A stretch of DNA of 64,000 bases. Source: Endozoicomonas sp031844845. Its GTDB lineage: Bacteria; Pseudomonadota; Gammaproteobacteria; Pseudomonadales; Endozoicomonadaceae. Location: NCBI RefSeq assembly GCF_031844845.1, contig NZ_JAVRMB020000007.1:1-64000 (forward strand), written 5' to 3'. Of this stretch, positions 42,345 to 51,544 are shown piece by piece (position 1 is the stretch's first letter; every line of letters starts with the position of its first letter). The notes beneath the pieces were generated by a model that was not told the DNA's origin, did not search any database, and saw nothing but the letters and a program-made list of their open reading frames with translations. Position numbers and translations under genes: made by a program.

Positions 42345-43541
42345 ATGACCGTCGCTGATCGCTGGCTTCTGCCTGATGGAATTGAGGAAATTCTGCCTGA
42401 CAGAGCCCGTTGTGCTGAAAAGTTAAGGCGCGACATACTCGACCTGTTTGACCGCTGGGGTTACCAGCTGGTGATTCCTCCTCATCTGGAGTTTATGGAG
42501 TCATTGACGGCAGGTGTCGGTCATGACCTTGACCTTCAAACCTTCAAGGTAACCGATCAGCTGACCGGTAGAACTATGGGGTTGAGGGCAGATACCACAC
42601 CCGCAGTGGCAAGAATTGATGCCCATACCCTGAAAATGGATGGACCAGTAAGACTCTGCTATGCCGGTAGTGTCTTTCATGCCCGCCCGGCATCACTGGG
42701 AGCCTCAAGGTCACCGATTCAGATCGGTGCAGAGCTCTATGGTCACTCTGGCATTGAAAGTGATCTGGAAGTGATTTCCCTGATGCTGGAAACGCTGACC
42801 CGGGTGGATGCAGATTCTGTCAGCCTTGATCTTGGGCATGTGCAGATATATCGGTTGCTGGCGACTCAGGCCGGGTTGTCAGACAGTCAGGAAATGGAGC
42901 TGTTTGATGCGCTGCAGCGAAAGGCCATCTCTGAAGTTGAACAGCTGCTGACTCAGTGGGAGATAGACGGTGTATCTGGCAGAATGTTGAGAGCTCTGCC
43001 TCAGCTGGCAGGTGGTCCCGAAATACTCGAACGGGCAAGAGATAATTTGGTGGATGCACCGGAGGGTGTTGCTCTTGCACTGGATGAGTTGGAAGTCATT
43101 GCCAGAGAAATTACCAGGCTCTATCCCGGTACCGGATTTTATTTCGATCTGGGTGAGTTGAGAGGCTATAACTATCATACCGGTGTCGTTTTTGCCGCGT
43201 ACCTCCCAGACCAGGGGCAGGCCGTAGCAAAAGGGGGGCGGTATGATGGGGTTGGTGAAGCTTTTGGCCGATCCCGGCCAGCAACAGGGTTCAGTACGGA
43301 TCTTAAAGCTCTGCTGGAACTCAAAGCTGAAAGTGCAAAAGACTGCATAGAAGGTACGACCATTTTTGCACCTGTTGATGTGGATGCTGCCGTTGTGCAG
43401 ACTCTGCGTCGACAGGGGGAACGGGTAGTTCGACAACTGCCCGGGGAAGAGACAGACGCAGCGGGCATGGGTTGCAACCATCAGCTGATCTGCCGTGACG
43501 GCGAATGGCTGGTTGAACCGGTTGCCGCTTTTTTACTATGA
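42345..43541 (+). CDS. hisZ: ATP phosphoribosyltransferase regulatory subunit HisZ
   Basis: A catalytically inactive HisRS paralogue, 398 residues, that with short-form HisG makes the first enzyme of histidine synthesis. WLLPDGIEEILPDRA, LRADTTPAVARIDAH and RGYNYHTGVVFAAYLP are family motifs; the anticodon-binding domain is missing. The order yjeT-hisZ-purA is typical of pseudomonads and relatives. The 246-base leader contains a CTTCGCCCT (42264) / AGGGCGAAG (42301) inverted repeat but no recognisable His-rich leader peptide. Confidence 0.93.
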   Translation: MTVADRWLLPDGIEEILPDRARCAEKLRRDILDLFDRWGYQLVIPPHLEFMESLTAGVGHDLDLQTFKVTDQLTGRTMGLRADTTPAVARIDAHTLKMDGPVRLCYAGSVFHARPASLGASRSPIQIGAELYGHSGIESDLEVISLMLETLTRVDADSVSLDLGHVQIYRLLATQAGLSDSQEMELFDALQRKAISEVEQLLTQWEIDGVSGRMLRALPQLAGGPEILERARDNLVDAPEGVALALDELEVIAREITRLYPGTGFYFDLGELRGYNYHTGVVFAAYLPDQGQAVAKGGRYDGVGEAFGRSRPATGFSTDLKALLELKAESAKDCIEGTTIFAPVDVDAAVVQTLRRQGERVVRQLPGEETDAAGMGCNHQLICRDGEWLVEPVAAFLL

Positions 43542-43703
43542 AAATGCCGCATTATTGCGGACTGTTGTTATTTTCATAATTCGGAGTGAGCGGCATTCTC
43601 TTCATAGAGCGCCGCTCACAGCTGGTCCGTAGATGATCTGCGGATTTTAAGTTAAATATGCAGTCTGTGGGCTGTATCGCATTGAAACTAAGAGACCGAT
43701 TCC

Positions 43704-44996
43704 ATGGGTAAGACTGTTGTCGTACTTGGCACCCAGTGGGGTGATGAAGGTAAAGGCAAGATTGTTGATCTGCTGACAGAGCAGGCTGAAGCGGTAGTTC
43801 GCTTTCAGGGCGGCCATAATGCCGGACACACCCTCGTTATTAATGGTGAGAAAACCGTTCTGCACCTGATTCCTTCAGGCATTCTGCGTGAAGGTGTTAT
43901 TTGCTACATTGGTAATGGTGTTGTGCTCTCTCCTGAAGCGCTGCTGAAAGAGATGAAGCAACTGGAAGAGACTGGGGTGCCTGTTCGTGAGCGATTGAAA
44001 CTCAGTCCTTCCTGTCCGTTGATTCTTCCTTATCATGTGGCTCTGGATCAGGCTCGCGAGCTGGCCCGTGGTGAAGCAAAAATCGGTACCACTGGCCGTG
44101 GGATTGGTCCTGCCTATGAAGATAAAGTGGCTCGCAGAGGCCTGCGTGTTGCTGATTTGCTGCACCCTGAGCGTTTTGCCAGAAAACTGAAAGAGGTGAT
44201 GGATTATCACAACTTTTCTCTGCAAAACTATTACAAAGTAGAGGCTGTGGATTATCAGAAGGTGCTGGATGAGACTCTGGCAATGGCTGAAGAACTGCTT
44301 CCGATGATTGATCGTATTTCTGACCGCATGCATGAGCACCGTGAGCGCGGTGACAATATTCTGTTTGAGGGAGCACAAGGCTCTCTGCTGGATATCGATC
44401 ATGGCACTTATCCCTTTGTAACGTCGTCTAATACCACTGCCGGTGGCGCTTCAACCGGTACTGGTTTTGGTCCTCTGTATCTGGATTATATTCTGGGTAT
44501 CACCAAGGCTTATACGACACGTGTTGGCTCTGGACCTTTTCCGACAGAGCTGGATGATGAAAATGGACGTCATCTTGCCAGGGTAGGTAATGAGTTCGGT
44601 GCAACTACCGGCCGTCCACGTCGTTGTGGCTGGTTTGATGCTGTTGCCCTGAGACAGGCTATTCAGATCAACTCTGTGAGCGGCCTGTGCCTGACTAAGC
44701 TGGATGTGCTTGATGGCCTTGAGACTATCCGCATCTGTGTGGATTATAAAAATGCCGACGGCGAATCCATCACTACGCCAGTGGATGTGGAAGAGTACGA
44801 AGCGATTCAGCCGGTTTATGAAGAGATGCCCGGCTGGACTGAGTCTACCTTTGGTGCGAAGAGCATTGATGAGCTGCCTGCCAATGCGCTGGCCTACATC
44901 AAGCGTCTTGAGGAAGTGACGGGTGCGCCCATTGATATTATTTCTACGGGTCCTGACCGTGTAGAGACTATGATCCTGCGCCAGCCGTTTGCCTGA
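43704..44996 (+). CDS. purA: Adenylosuccinate synthetase
   Basis: 430 residues, normal length; joins IMP and aspartate with GTP in AMP synthesis. GTQWGDEGKGKIVD at the N-terminus, QGGHNAGHT, TTGRGIGPAYEDK and the C-terminal TRVGSGPFPTEL stretch are all intact. It is 162 bases after hisZ. Confidence 0.97.
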   Translation: MGKTVVVLGTQWGDEGKGKIVDLLTEQAEAVVRFQGGHNAGHTLVINGEKTVLHLIPSGILREGVICYIGNGVVLSPEALLKEMKQLEETGVPVRERLKLSPSCPLILPYHVALDQARELARGEAKIGTTGRGIGPAYEDKVARRGLRVADLLHPERFARKLKEVMDYHNFSLQNYYKVEAVDYQKVLDETLAMAEELLPMIDRISDRMHEHRERGDNILFEGAQGSLLDIDHGTYPFVTSSNTTAGGASTGTGFGPLYLDYILGITKAYTTRVGSGPFPTELDDENGRHLARVGNEFGATTGRPRRCGWFDAVALRQAIQINSVSGLCLTKLDVLDGLETIRICVDYKNADGESITTPVDVEEYEAIQPVYEEMPGWTESTFGAKSIDELPANALAYIKRLEEVTGAPIDIISTGPDRVETMILRQPFA

Positions 44997-45079
44997 GCAG
45001 GTAACCTTCTACTCCGTTCCCACGCTTTTAGGCCCTGGGGGGACCTGCGTGTGTCGCAATAATCAGCACCCAACCATCA

Positions 45080-45181
45080 TCCCCGCGAAGGCGGGGACCC
45101 ACTGCTCGTGGTAGATTCCCGCCTTCGCAGTTGTCGCAAAACTCCAGGCAGACTCGTTCCCACGCTCTGCGTGGGAACGAG
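45080..45181. repeat. Cluster of intergenic palindromes after purA
   Basis: TCCCCGC/GCGGGGA (45080-45097) nests inside a larger pair GCGAAGGCGGGGA (45085) against TTCCCGCCTTCGC (45116). A separate perfect 13-base stem CTCGTTCCCACGC/GCGTGGGAACGAG with a TCT loop lies at 45153-45181, and a diverged CCGTTCCCACGC precedes at 45015. Both motif types are dispersed repeats seen in many proteobacterial genomes. They sit between convergent purA and the 110-residue orphan and may serve as a bidirectional terminator. Confidence 0.75.
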
Positions 45182-45192
45182 GTTTAATTACC

Positions 45193-45525
45193 TCAATGAT
45201 TCTTGTTTGTTTTAGGTTGTGTAACAACGGGAGCTGTTTTCCCCGTAGAGTTTTTATTGTAGATGGAGGGGCTGCCATCCATAAGCACTGCAAACCTATC
45301 TAGTAGATGATCAAGACTAGTAATATAGTCATCAGGGCAATTATGTTCATTACTGGAAAAGGAGTTCATAGCTATGCCAAAACATAAACCGGTACAAAAG
45401 TAAGCACAGCAACTGTGTCCGAGAAAGCATCCGGTAGCACAGCCCACAGCACCTCCTACGTGGAGATAATTAACTTCTCTGATAGACCATGAAGGATTTT
45501 CATTATGGGTATTGGCAGGTGTCAT
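45193..45525 (-). CDS. Small cysteine-rich orphan protein
   Basis: 110 residues, no family recognised. A central Gly/Cys-rich hydrophobic stretch (VGGAVGCATGCFLGHSCC and AYFCTGLCFGIAM) could span a membrane or bind metal; the C-terminal third is polar (NKNSTGKTAPVVTQP). The start at 45525 lacks a clear Shine-Dalgarno. Coding status rests only on length and on its position in an otherwise empty gap between purA and rnr. Confidence 0.4.
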   Translation of the reverse strand: MTPANTHNENPSWSIREVNYLHVGGAVGCATGCFLGHSCCAYFCTGLCFGIAMNSFSSNEHNCPDDYITSLDHLLDRFAVLMDGSPSIYNKNSTGKTAPVVTQPKTNKNH

Positions 45526-45988
45526 CTGTATGTTACCTATTTGCTTTGTGCTGCACTAACTACAGGACGGTAATGGAATAACTCTAATCTCTTTGTTCTC
45601 TGTAGGTAGACAATAAATAATCAGAATAGTTCATTCAGACCTCGTCTCTCTGCAGGAGGGAAGAGAGCGAAAAGTAGGACAGTTGTTCTGGGTCGGCTAT
45701 TCTGTTATGGCGATGCGTCTTCAATTTTCATCTGAGTCCTTTGCATTGACAGTCTGATACATGTACTAATACGGAATGGATTCAATTTTTACCTCCACCA
45801 CCGGTCTGAACCTGTACTTTTATTCTGGTCAGACAGCCATAAGCCGGAGTTCCGGACCATCGAAAATAATGCCTCGCCCGAACTGTAAAGCTGGGAAGAA
45901 ATCATGTAGGCGGCATTTTCATGGTAAGCAGCCATGAGCGGTATAGGCAGCCATGAGCTGAATACGAATAAAGAGGTGCGATAACCAC
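45526..45988. other. Gap before rnr without a clear gene
   Basis: 463 bases. No tRNA could be folded here (many relatives have tRNA genes near purA/rnr). The only signal is a possible sigma-70 promoter for rnr: TTGACA (45746-45751) and TAATAC (45767-45772), spaced 15 bases, shorter than ideal. A minus-strand ORF at 45789-45995 has no coding features. No nsrR/yjeB gene is present, unlike E. coli. Confidence 0.4.
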
Positions 45989-48610
45989 ATGTCAAAAGGG
46001 TGGAAAAGCCAGGACAGTCAGGCTTCCCTGGAAGCAGAGCGATATGAGAACCCCATTCCCAGTCGTTTATACATCATAGAATTTCTTGAGCAGCGGGGCG
46101 CGCCGGTCAGCCATCGGGCGCTATGCCATGAAATGGGCATCAATGATGAGGAACAGAAAGAAGCGTTAATGTTTCGCCTCAAAGCGATGATTCGTGATGG
46201 CCAGTTGCTGCAAAACCGTAAGAATGCTTTTGCCCTGATCAGTAAAATGAATCTGATCAAGGGTGTAATTCAGGGACATAAAGACGGCTTTGGTTTTCTG
46301 ATTCCCGAAGGTGGCGGTGATGATCTCTACCTCTCTCCACGGGAAATGCGACAGCTTTTTGATCGTGACCGGGCCGTTGTGCGTGAATCGGGGGTTGATC
46401 ATCGGGGTCGCAAGGAAGGTCAGCTGGTCGAGGTTCTTGAACGAAATACGACGCAAGTCGTTGGACGCTATTACACCGAGTCTGGTGCGGCATTTATGGT
46501 GCCAGAGAACCCACGCATCAGTCGGGAGATTATTATCCAGCCCGGTCCCCTGATGCCCACGGAAGGTCAGTATATTCTGCTGGAGATAACCGAGCAGCCC
46601 GGGCGCCGTAATATGCCCATGGGGATTGTTAAGGAGATTCTTGGGGGCAGGGCCGATGCGGGCATGGAAGTTGAGGTGGCGTTACGCACCCACAACATTC
46701 CTCATGCCTGGCCAGAAGACGTAGAGGCTCAGTGTAAAGGATTTACTGCCGAGGTCGCCGAATCTGATAAAGCCCTTCGGGTTGATTTGCGTAAAACGCC
46801 CTTTGTCACCATTGATGGTGAGGATGCTCGTGACTTTGATGATGCCGTCTATTGTGAGCCCAAAAAGGCTGGCGGCTGGCGATTGTTCGTTGCCATTGCG
46901 GATGTCTCTAACTATGTGAAGCCTGGCTCCGCTTTAGATAAGGAAGCAGTCAATCGGGGAACGTCCGTCTATTTCCCCGGTCATGTCATTCCCATGCTGC
47001 CTGAAGTGCTTTCTAATGGGCTCTGCTCATTGAATCCGGAAGTGGACCGGCTGGCCATGGTCTGTGAAATGACCATCAGTGCCAGCGGCAAGCTGTCAGG
47101 CTACAAATTTTATGAGAGTGTTATCCGATCCCATGCCCGGCTGACTTACAACAAAGTCTGGGCAATGCTGTCGGAGCCTCTGAGTGACGAAGGCAAGGCA
47201 TTACGCAGCGAGTATCGGTTGCTGACTCTGCACATCGATCAGCTGTACTCTCTGTACAAAACATTGATTTCTGTTCGGGGTGAACGGGGAACCATTGATT
47301 TTGATACGGTTGAGACGCAGATTGTTTTTGGGCAGCATCGGAAAATTGAGCAGATTGTACCTACGGTGAGAAATGACGCTCATAAGCTGATTGAAGAGTG
47401 TATGTTGTCTGCCAACGTCTGTGCTGCAAAGTTTCTGGAGAAGCATAATCTGCCGGGGCTCTATCGTGTACACGAAGGCCCGTCACTGGAGAAGAAACTC
47501 AACCTGAACAGTTTCCTTGGCAGTCTTTCACTGTCAGTACCTTCCGGGAAGGTGACGCCAAAAGATATTCAGGCTCTGCTACAGAAAGTAAAAGACCGTC
47601 CTGATTTCCATGTAATCCAGACGGTGATTCTGCGCTCAATGAGTCAGGCGGTTTATACCGGGGATAATCAGGGGCATTTTGGCCTGGCTTTTAAAGCCTA
47701 CGCTCATTTTACTTCACCTATTCGTCGTTATCCTGATCTGCTGGTTCACCGGGCGATTCGCCGTATTGTCCGTTCTGAAATGCCATCCAGGCATGTGGTC
47801 CGTGCAGGTGCCAAACCGATTCCTGAGAAACGGATTTACCCCTACAGCGCAGCCGATATTCAGTCATTGGGTGAGCACTGCTCTACTACCGAGCGACGGG
47901 CCGACCTGGCGAGCCGTGATGCCATGGACTGGCTGAAGTGTGACTATATGCAACAGCATATTGGTCAAACGTTCACTGGCGTTGTTGCTGCGGTCACTGG
48001 CTTTGGTCTGTTTGTTGAACTCAAGGATGTATTTGTTGAAGGCCTGTTACACGTAACCAGTCTTCCAGATGACTACTATGTTTACGACAATGTTCATCAC
48101 TGTATGAAAGGTGAGCGAACCGGGCGTCGGTTCGGTCTTGGCGATGAGCTGGAAGTGATGGTCAGCAAAGTTAATCTGGATGATAAGAAGATCGACTTTG
48201 AACTGCTGTCAACACTGAGCAGCCCGGGCCGAAGAAAGGCTTCAGGAAAATCAGGGGCCTCTAAGTCAGGCGCTTCTAAAAGGTCTCGTTCATCCGATAG
48301 GTCTGCGGGCAGTGCCGCAGAGGGTAGTCGGTTTAAGTCTGCTGCGGCCAAGGCAAAATTGCTGAGGGAGGCCAAGGCGGCAGAAGAGGCTGCTAAAAAA
48401 GGGAAAGGGTCATCAGAAGGCCGTAAACCTTCAGGCAGAAAGCCCGCTAAAAAGAAACCGGCGAAAGCAGAGGACAAAAATCGTAAACCGGCCAGTTCAG
48501 AAAAAAAGAAAGTAGCGGCCAAAAAGAAAAAGGGCAGTGCTCAAAAGTCTGAGCCGGCGAAAGCGCCTAAGCCAGCGGGCAAGCAGCCCAGGAAGCGGAA
48601 GAGTAGTTGA
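45989..48610 (+). CDS. rnr: Ribonuclease R
   Basis: 873-residue processive 3'-5' exoribonuclease for structured RNA. The N-terminal winged-helix/cold-shock region includes GVIQGHKDGFGFLIPE. The RNB catalytic domain has DGEDARDFDDAVY (Mg-binding aspartates). The S1 domain runs from GQTFTGVVAAVTGFGLFVEL. The last ~130 residues are a Lys/Ala/Ser-rich basic tail (KKPAKAEDKNRKP, KKKVAAKKKKG), as in E. coli RNase R but longer. It ends at a 16-base perfect hairpin. rlmB, the usual next gene, is displaced 3.4 kb downstream. Confidence 0.96.
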   Translation: MSKGWKSQDSQASLEAERYENPIPSRLYIIEFLEQRGAPVSHRALCHEMGINDEEQKEALMFRLKAMIRDGQLLQNRKNAFALISKMNLIKGVIQGHKDGFGFLIPEGGGDDLYLSPREMRQLFDRDRAVVRESGVDHRGRKEGQLVEVLERNTTQVVGRYYTESGAAFMVPENPRISREIIIQPGPLMPTEGQYILLEITEQPGRRNMPMGIVKEILGGRADAGMEVEVALRTHNIPHAWPEDVEAQCKGFTAEVAESDKALRVDLRKTPFVTIDGEDARDFDDAVYCEPKKAGGWRLFVAIADVSNYVKPGSALDKEAVNRGTSVYFPGHVIPMLPEVLSNGLCSLNPEVDRLAMVCEMTISASGKLSGYKFYESVIRSHARLTYNKVWAMLSEPLSDEGKALRSEYRLLTLHIDQLYSLYKTLISVRGERGTIDFDTVETQIVFGQHRKIEQIVPTVRNDAHKLIEECMLSANVCAAKFLEKHNLPGLYRVHEGPSLEKKLNLNSFLGSLSLSVPSGKVTPKDIQALLQKVKDRPDFHVIQTVILRSMSQAVYTGDNQGHFGLAFKAYAHFTSPIRRYPDLLVHRAIRRIVRSEMPSRHVVRAGAKPIPEKRIYPYSAADIQSLGEHCSTTERRADLASRDAMDWLKCDYMQQHIGQTFTGVVAAVTGFGLFVELKDVFVEGLLHVTSLPDDYYVYDNVHHCMKGERTGRRFGLGDELEVMVSKVNLDDKKIDFELLSTLSSPGRRKASGKSGASKSGASKRSRSSDRSAGSAAEGSRFKSAAAKAKLLREAKAAEEAAKKGKGSSEGRKPSGRKPAKKKPAKAEDKNRKPASSEKKKVAAKKKKGSAQKSEPAKAPKPAGKQPRKRKSS

Positions 48611-48619
48611 GGATTGAAC

Positions 48620-48657
48620 CACAGAGAACACAAAGAAAAGACTTTGTGTTCTCTGTG
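48620..48657. terminator. Perfect 16-base hairpin between convergent genes
   Basis: CACAGAGAACACAAAG (48620-48635) and its exact complement CTTTGTGTTCTCTGTG (48642-48657) with a six-base loop. It lies just after the rnr stop and before the stop of the SnoaL-like gene on the other strand, so it probably terminates both. The motif is AT-balanced and of a type also dispersed in other genomes. Confidence 0.7.
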
Positions 48658-48694
48658 TACTTTACGGTTCCAAAAAACTAACACCTGCCGGATA

Positions 48695-49066
48695 TTAACG
48701 TTCACCCTGCACTTCAAACTCATCAAACTCCAGTCGGGCCCTGCCATCGTTCTGTAGCTTCCAGTGCTCCTTATGGACAACACCATAGGCTTTGTTCATG
48801 GTCCAGCTGGCAGTAAGCATATAGCCATCGTCGCCTTCCGGTGTCCACTCAACATCGGTATAATCCACATCGGCAAACCCCTGGTCCATAATGTTCTGCC
48901 AGAACGCCTGAATCTGTTCCCGGCCAACAAAAGTACCAAATGGTCTGGCGACCATGGTCGTCCCCTCTGCGTACTGCTCTGCACACCCAGCTGCATCTTG
49001 TGAATTGAATGTTTGTTGCCACGCGTTAATACCAGCTTTACATGTTTCCAGAACTTGTTCAGTCAT
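48695..49066 (-). CDS. SnoaL/NTF2-like domain protein
   Basis: 123 residues forming a single cone-shaped NTF2-like fold: an N-terminal helix (AGINAWQQTFNSQDAAGCAEQY), then ARPFGTFVGREQIQAFWQNI and a series of beta strands ending HWKLQNDGRARLEFDEFEV. Such proteins are small-molecule isomerases/cyclases or have no known activity (YybH/SgcJ-like). Monocistronic; convergent with rnr. Family likely, function open. Confidence 0.75.
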   Translation of the reverse strand: MTEQVLETCKAGINAWQQTFNSQDAAGCAEQYAEGTTMVARPFGTFVGREQIQAFWQNIMDQGFADVDYTDVEWTPEGDDGYMLTASWTMNKAYGVVHKEHWKLQNDGRARLEFDEFEVQGER

Positions 49067-49166
49067 GGTTATGTTCCTAACCTTCGGGCAGTCGGTGGAG
49101 ATGAATTAAATCATAGTATCAGACAGGTAAGCTGCGCCATTTAATAAGAATGCGGTGACGCCTGAA

Positions 49167-49955
49167 TTACCAGATATCGCTGTAAGCCGGTGAATATTCA
49201 GCGTTGCTGAGATATCTGGGGTTATTTTCAAGTGACGGTGATCTGTTGGCTGGACCAGTTGGGCCGGGAGGGGCTGGGGCTGCACAGGCAATATCAGACT
49301 TGTGTTCTTCACTTTCTTCATTCACTGAAGGTTTGCTTTTAGACTCTTCCCGCGTCAAAACGGTAATTTCAACTGTAAATGGTTTTCCAGTGTTCAATGT
49401 TGCTTTGTCTTCTTCATTTAGCTTGGGGTAAGACAGTAAGAGTTTAAAAAAAACCGGATCATTTTTTTGATAATCTTCAAGCTTTCTGTTCTGGTCTTTG
49501 CCAGTGAAGTCAATACGAAATTGTAAAGTAGCCCCAGAACCCTGATAGAGTTGATAGAATTTAGCCATCTGTTGATCATCAGCAAAATACTCCAGCATTT
49601 TTTTCTTTAAATCATGGATATGAAGTGATTCTTTAACTTCTTTTCTGTATTTTTGCGCCAGTTTCTTTTCGTCAATTTTCTCCTCAGAAGAAAAGGAAAA
49701 AGTGTTTTTAAGCTGATTGAGTAAATGGGTCAATCGACCTTTCAGAGGCGTTACCCGAGACGAATCTTGCTGTAGAGACTCGTTATTATGATTTCCCATT
49801 GTCAGAAGGGTGCAGGCTTCCTTCTGACCACTCTCCTGACTATATTTTGCAACCAGGCGATGACCGTGACTGGTGTTACCCTCTGGTGCCGGACGGTTCT
49901 CCATATATGATATGTCAGTCTTTTGCCCAGCGGGGATTCTTGAACCGGATTCCAT
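49167..49955 (-). CDS. Orphan protein, possibly host-directed
   Basis: 262 residues, no family recognised. The N-terminal ~75 residues are polar and disordered. Residues ~75-200 are helical/charged with a compact core (FFKLLLSYPKLNEED). The C-terminal ~55 residues are Ser/Pro/Glu-rich (APAPPGPTGPANRSPS) and end in AYSDIW. No signal peptide or membrane helix. Start ATG 49955 has AAGG ten bases upstream; ATG 49799 (MGNHNNES) is an alternative. It is AT-richer than the pmp genes and of the same disordered-ends style as the other orphans in the window. Confidence 0.55.
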   Translation of the reverse strand: MESGSRIPAGQKTDISYMENRPAPEGNTSHGHRLVAKYSQESGQKEACTLLTMGNHNNESLQQDSSRVTPLKGRLTHLLNQLKNTFSFSSEEKIDEKKLAQKYRKEVKESLHIHDLKKKMLEYFADDQQMAKFYQLYQGSGATLQFRIDFTGKDQNRKLEDYQKNDPVFFKLLLSYPKLNEEDKATLNTGKPFTVEITVLTREESKSKPSVNEESEEHKSDIACAAPAPPGPTGPANRSPSLENNPRYLSNAEYSPAYSDIW

Positions 49956-50098
49956 TGTTGATTCGCCTTTTGTATTGCTGTTACCTGCGGTTCCCCTTTG
50001 ACCAGCTCCTGCAGAGAATGTTCAATATCTCAACAAAAAAACAAAAATCAGTTCCGGACTAATGTCCAAAAAGTCCGGAACAGTGCAGGGAATAGCGT

Positions 50099-50518
50099 TC
50101 AGCGAGCAATTGGAGCCAGTTTTTTACTGACCATCAAACCAGCCATCATCGCAGCAATGAATAGCCAGACGTCAGTGTTGCCAGCAAACAACGACGTTAT
50201 CGCTGGCCCCGGGCATACGCCCAGCAAGCCCCAGCCAACACCGAACAGGCTGGCACCAATGATCAGTCGCCAGTCAATGGTCTTGTTATTGTTCAGGCTC
50301 CAGGTTTCAGTCAGTAACGGTTGTTGCCTTTGTTTAATAAGCAACAGGTATCCGGGAATAAAAACCATCAATGCACCACCCATCACAAAGATCAGGGTAG
50401 GATCCCAGTGTCCGGTAATATCAAGAAAGGCGATTACCAGATTTGGATCTATCATGCCGGACAGAGCCATACCCATGCCAAACAGCAAACCGGTAAGTAA
50501 AGCGATCACATAAAACAT
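50099..50518 (-). CDS. YeeE/YedE-family half-transporter (PmpB-like)
   Basis: 139 residues, four predicted helices. GMGMALSGMIDPNLVIAFL and GWGLLGVCPGPAITSL are the family's thiosulfate/sulfane-sulfur channel motifs; full-length TsuA/YeeE contains both halves in one chain. It forms a two-gene set with the upstream half (gap of 9 bases) and is under a BigR-type regulator on the same strand. Uptake or export of a sulfur species is inferred. Confidence 0.85.
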   Translation of the reverse strand: MFYVIALLTGLLFGMGMALSGMIDPNLVIAFLDITGHWDPTLIFVMGGALMVFIPGYLLLIKQRQQPLLTETWSLNNNKTIDWRLIIGASLFGVGWGLLGVCPGPAITSLFAGNTDVWLFIAAMMAGLMVSKKLAPIAR

Positions 50519-50527
50519 AAAGCCCCC

Positions 50528-50956
50528 TTAAAGCATATGCAGTCGGATAAACACGGTAATCCCTGCCACTGCCATAAACACACAGGTGGCAATAATCGAG
50601 CGAACGGAAAGACGTCCAATACCGCATATACCATGACCACTGGTACAGCCACTGCCGACGCCAGAACCAATACCGACCAGGAATCCTGCAATAACAATCA
50701 GTAATGGCGTTGAACTGGTTAAACTATATTGCGCAGGAAAAGAGACGTCGAGAAAGTGAATTGAAAGCCAGCCGCCGCCCATCATTCCGGCAATGAACAG
50801 GAGTCTCCACAGAAATTCTTTGCCACCGGGAGAAAGAAGGCCGCCAAGAATGCCGCTGATTCCGGCAATTTTTCCGTTAAAGAGCAGCAGAAGAATACCT
50901 GCAGTGCCCATCATCATGCCGCCGAAAAGTGACGACCATGGAATTGTAAACTCCAT
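50528..50956 (-). CDS. YeeE/YedE-family half-transporter (PmpA-like)
   Basis: 142 residues, about four helices, with GIGSGVGSGCTSGHGICG (Cys104 and Cys111), the N-terminal half of the YeeE/YedE sulfur channel. It is adjacent to its complementary half and 57 bases downstream of the ArsR-type regulator, as in bigR-type operons of Xylella and other proteobacteria. Confidence 0.87.
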   Translation of the reverse strand: MEFTIPWSSLFGGMMMGTAGILLLLFNGKIAGISGILGGLLSPGGKEFLWRLLFIAGMMGGGWLSIHFLDVSFPAQYSLTSSTPLLIVIAGFLVGIGSGVGSGCTSGHGICGIGRLSVRSIIATCVFMAVAGITVFIRLHML

Positions 50957-51013
50957 ATAAATCTTCCTGTTTTTATTCTGAAAAAGTGACTGCTATGTGA
51001 TTTCTGCTACTTA

Positions 51014-51307
51014 TTAATGACAAAACACCCTGTGCAGAGTAGTGACAATCTCTTCAATCCGGGGGTCTGCCAGTGAGTAATAAACCTGTTGGGACTCTTT
51101 ACGAAATGTCACCAGCTGATGTTTTCTCAAGAGCGTAAGGTGCTGAGAAAATGCCGATTGGCTAAGGGCGGAACTTTCCTGCAACTGACCGGCTCCCATC
51201 TCTCCCTGGACTAACTGGCAAAGTACCATCAGCCTTTCGGGGTGAGACATGACTTTCAGAATACCGGCCGCTTCCGATGCTTTGGATTTCATTTCTTCAA
51301 GCATCAT
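51014..51307 (-). CDS. bigR: ArsR-family sulfane-sulfur sensor (BigR/SqrR/YgaV type)
   Basis: 97 residues, winged helix-turn-helix (SALSQSAFSQHLTLLRKHQL) with LILC-like LMVLCQLVQGE and the C-terminal LHRVFC. Cys30 and Cys96 correspond to the two cysteines of BigR/SqrR that form a disulfide or polysulfide bridge on exposure to sulfane sulfur, releasing DNA. The metal-site Cys pattern of ArsR/SmtB metal sensors is absent. First gene of bigR-pmpA-pmpB on the minus strand; AAGGA lies nine bases before the start. Symbol by similarity. Confidence 0.82.
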   Translation of the reverse strand: MMLEEMKSKASEAAGILKVMSHPERLMVLCQLVQGEMGAGQLQESSALSQSAFSQHLTLLRKHQLVTFRKESQQVYYSLADPRIEEIVTTLHRVFCH

Positions 51308-51544
51308 AGGGTGAATTCCTTATAAGGGTTTCTGGCAGAAAGTGAGGGTTAATCGTATCAATTCAAGTGTTTTAGTCAATGCTTTATTAGCTAATACTAA
51401 ATAATGGTTTTTATTTATTTCACAACAATGTGATTTATATAAAGATTATTGGGTTGTCAGTGCTTCTTACTCCACTGTTAGTGTGATTCTTCTCAAATAT
51501 AAGCATCCTGTGTTGCAACGTAGACATTTGAAAAGGAGTTCAAT

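Noticed and set aside
45526..45988. tRNA gene expected near purA/rnr
   Set aside because: No cloverleaf, GGTTCGA-type T-loop or CCA end could be found in any intergenic region of the window.
45789..45995. 68-residue minus-strand ORF before rnr
   Set aside because: It overlaps the rnr start region, has no ribosome-binding site and no protein-like composition.
48097..48522. 141-residue minus-strand ORF inside rnr
   Set aside because: It is the antisense of the lysine-rich RNase R tail, hence its Leu/Phe-rich look.
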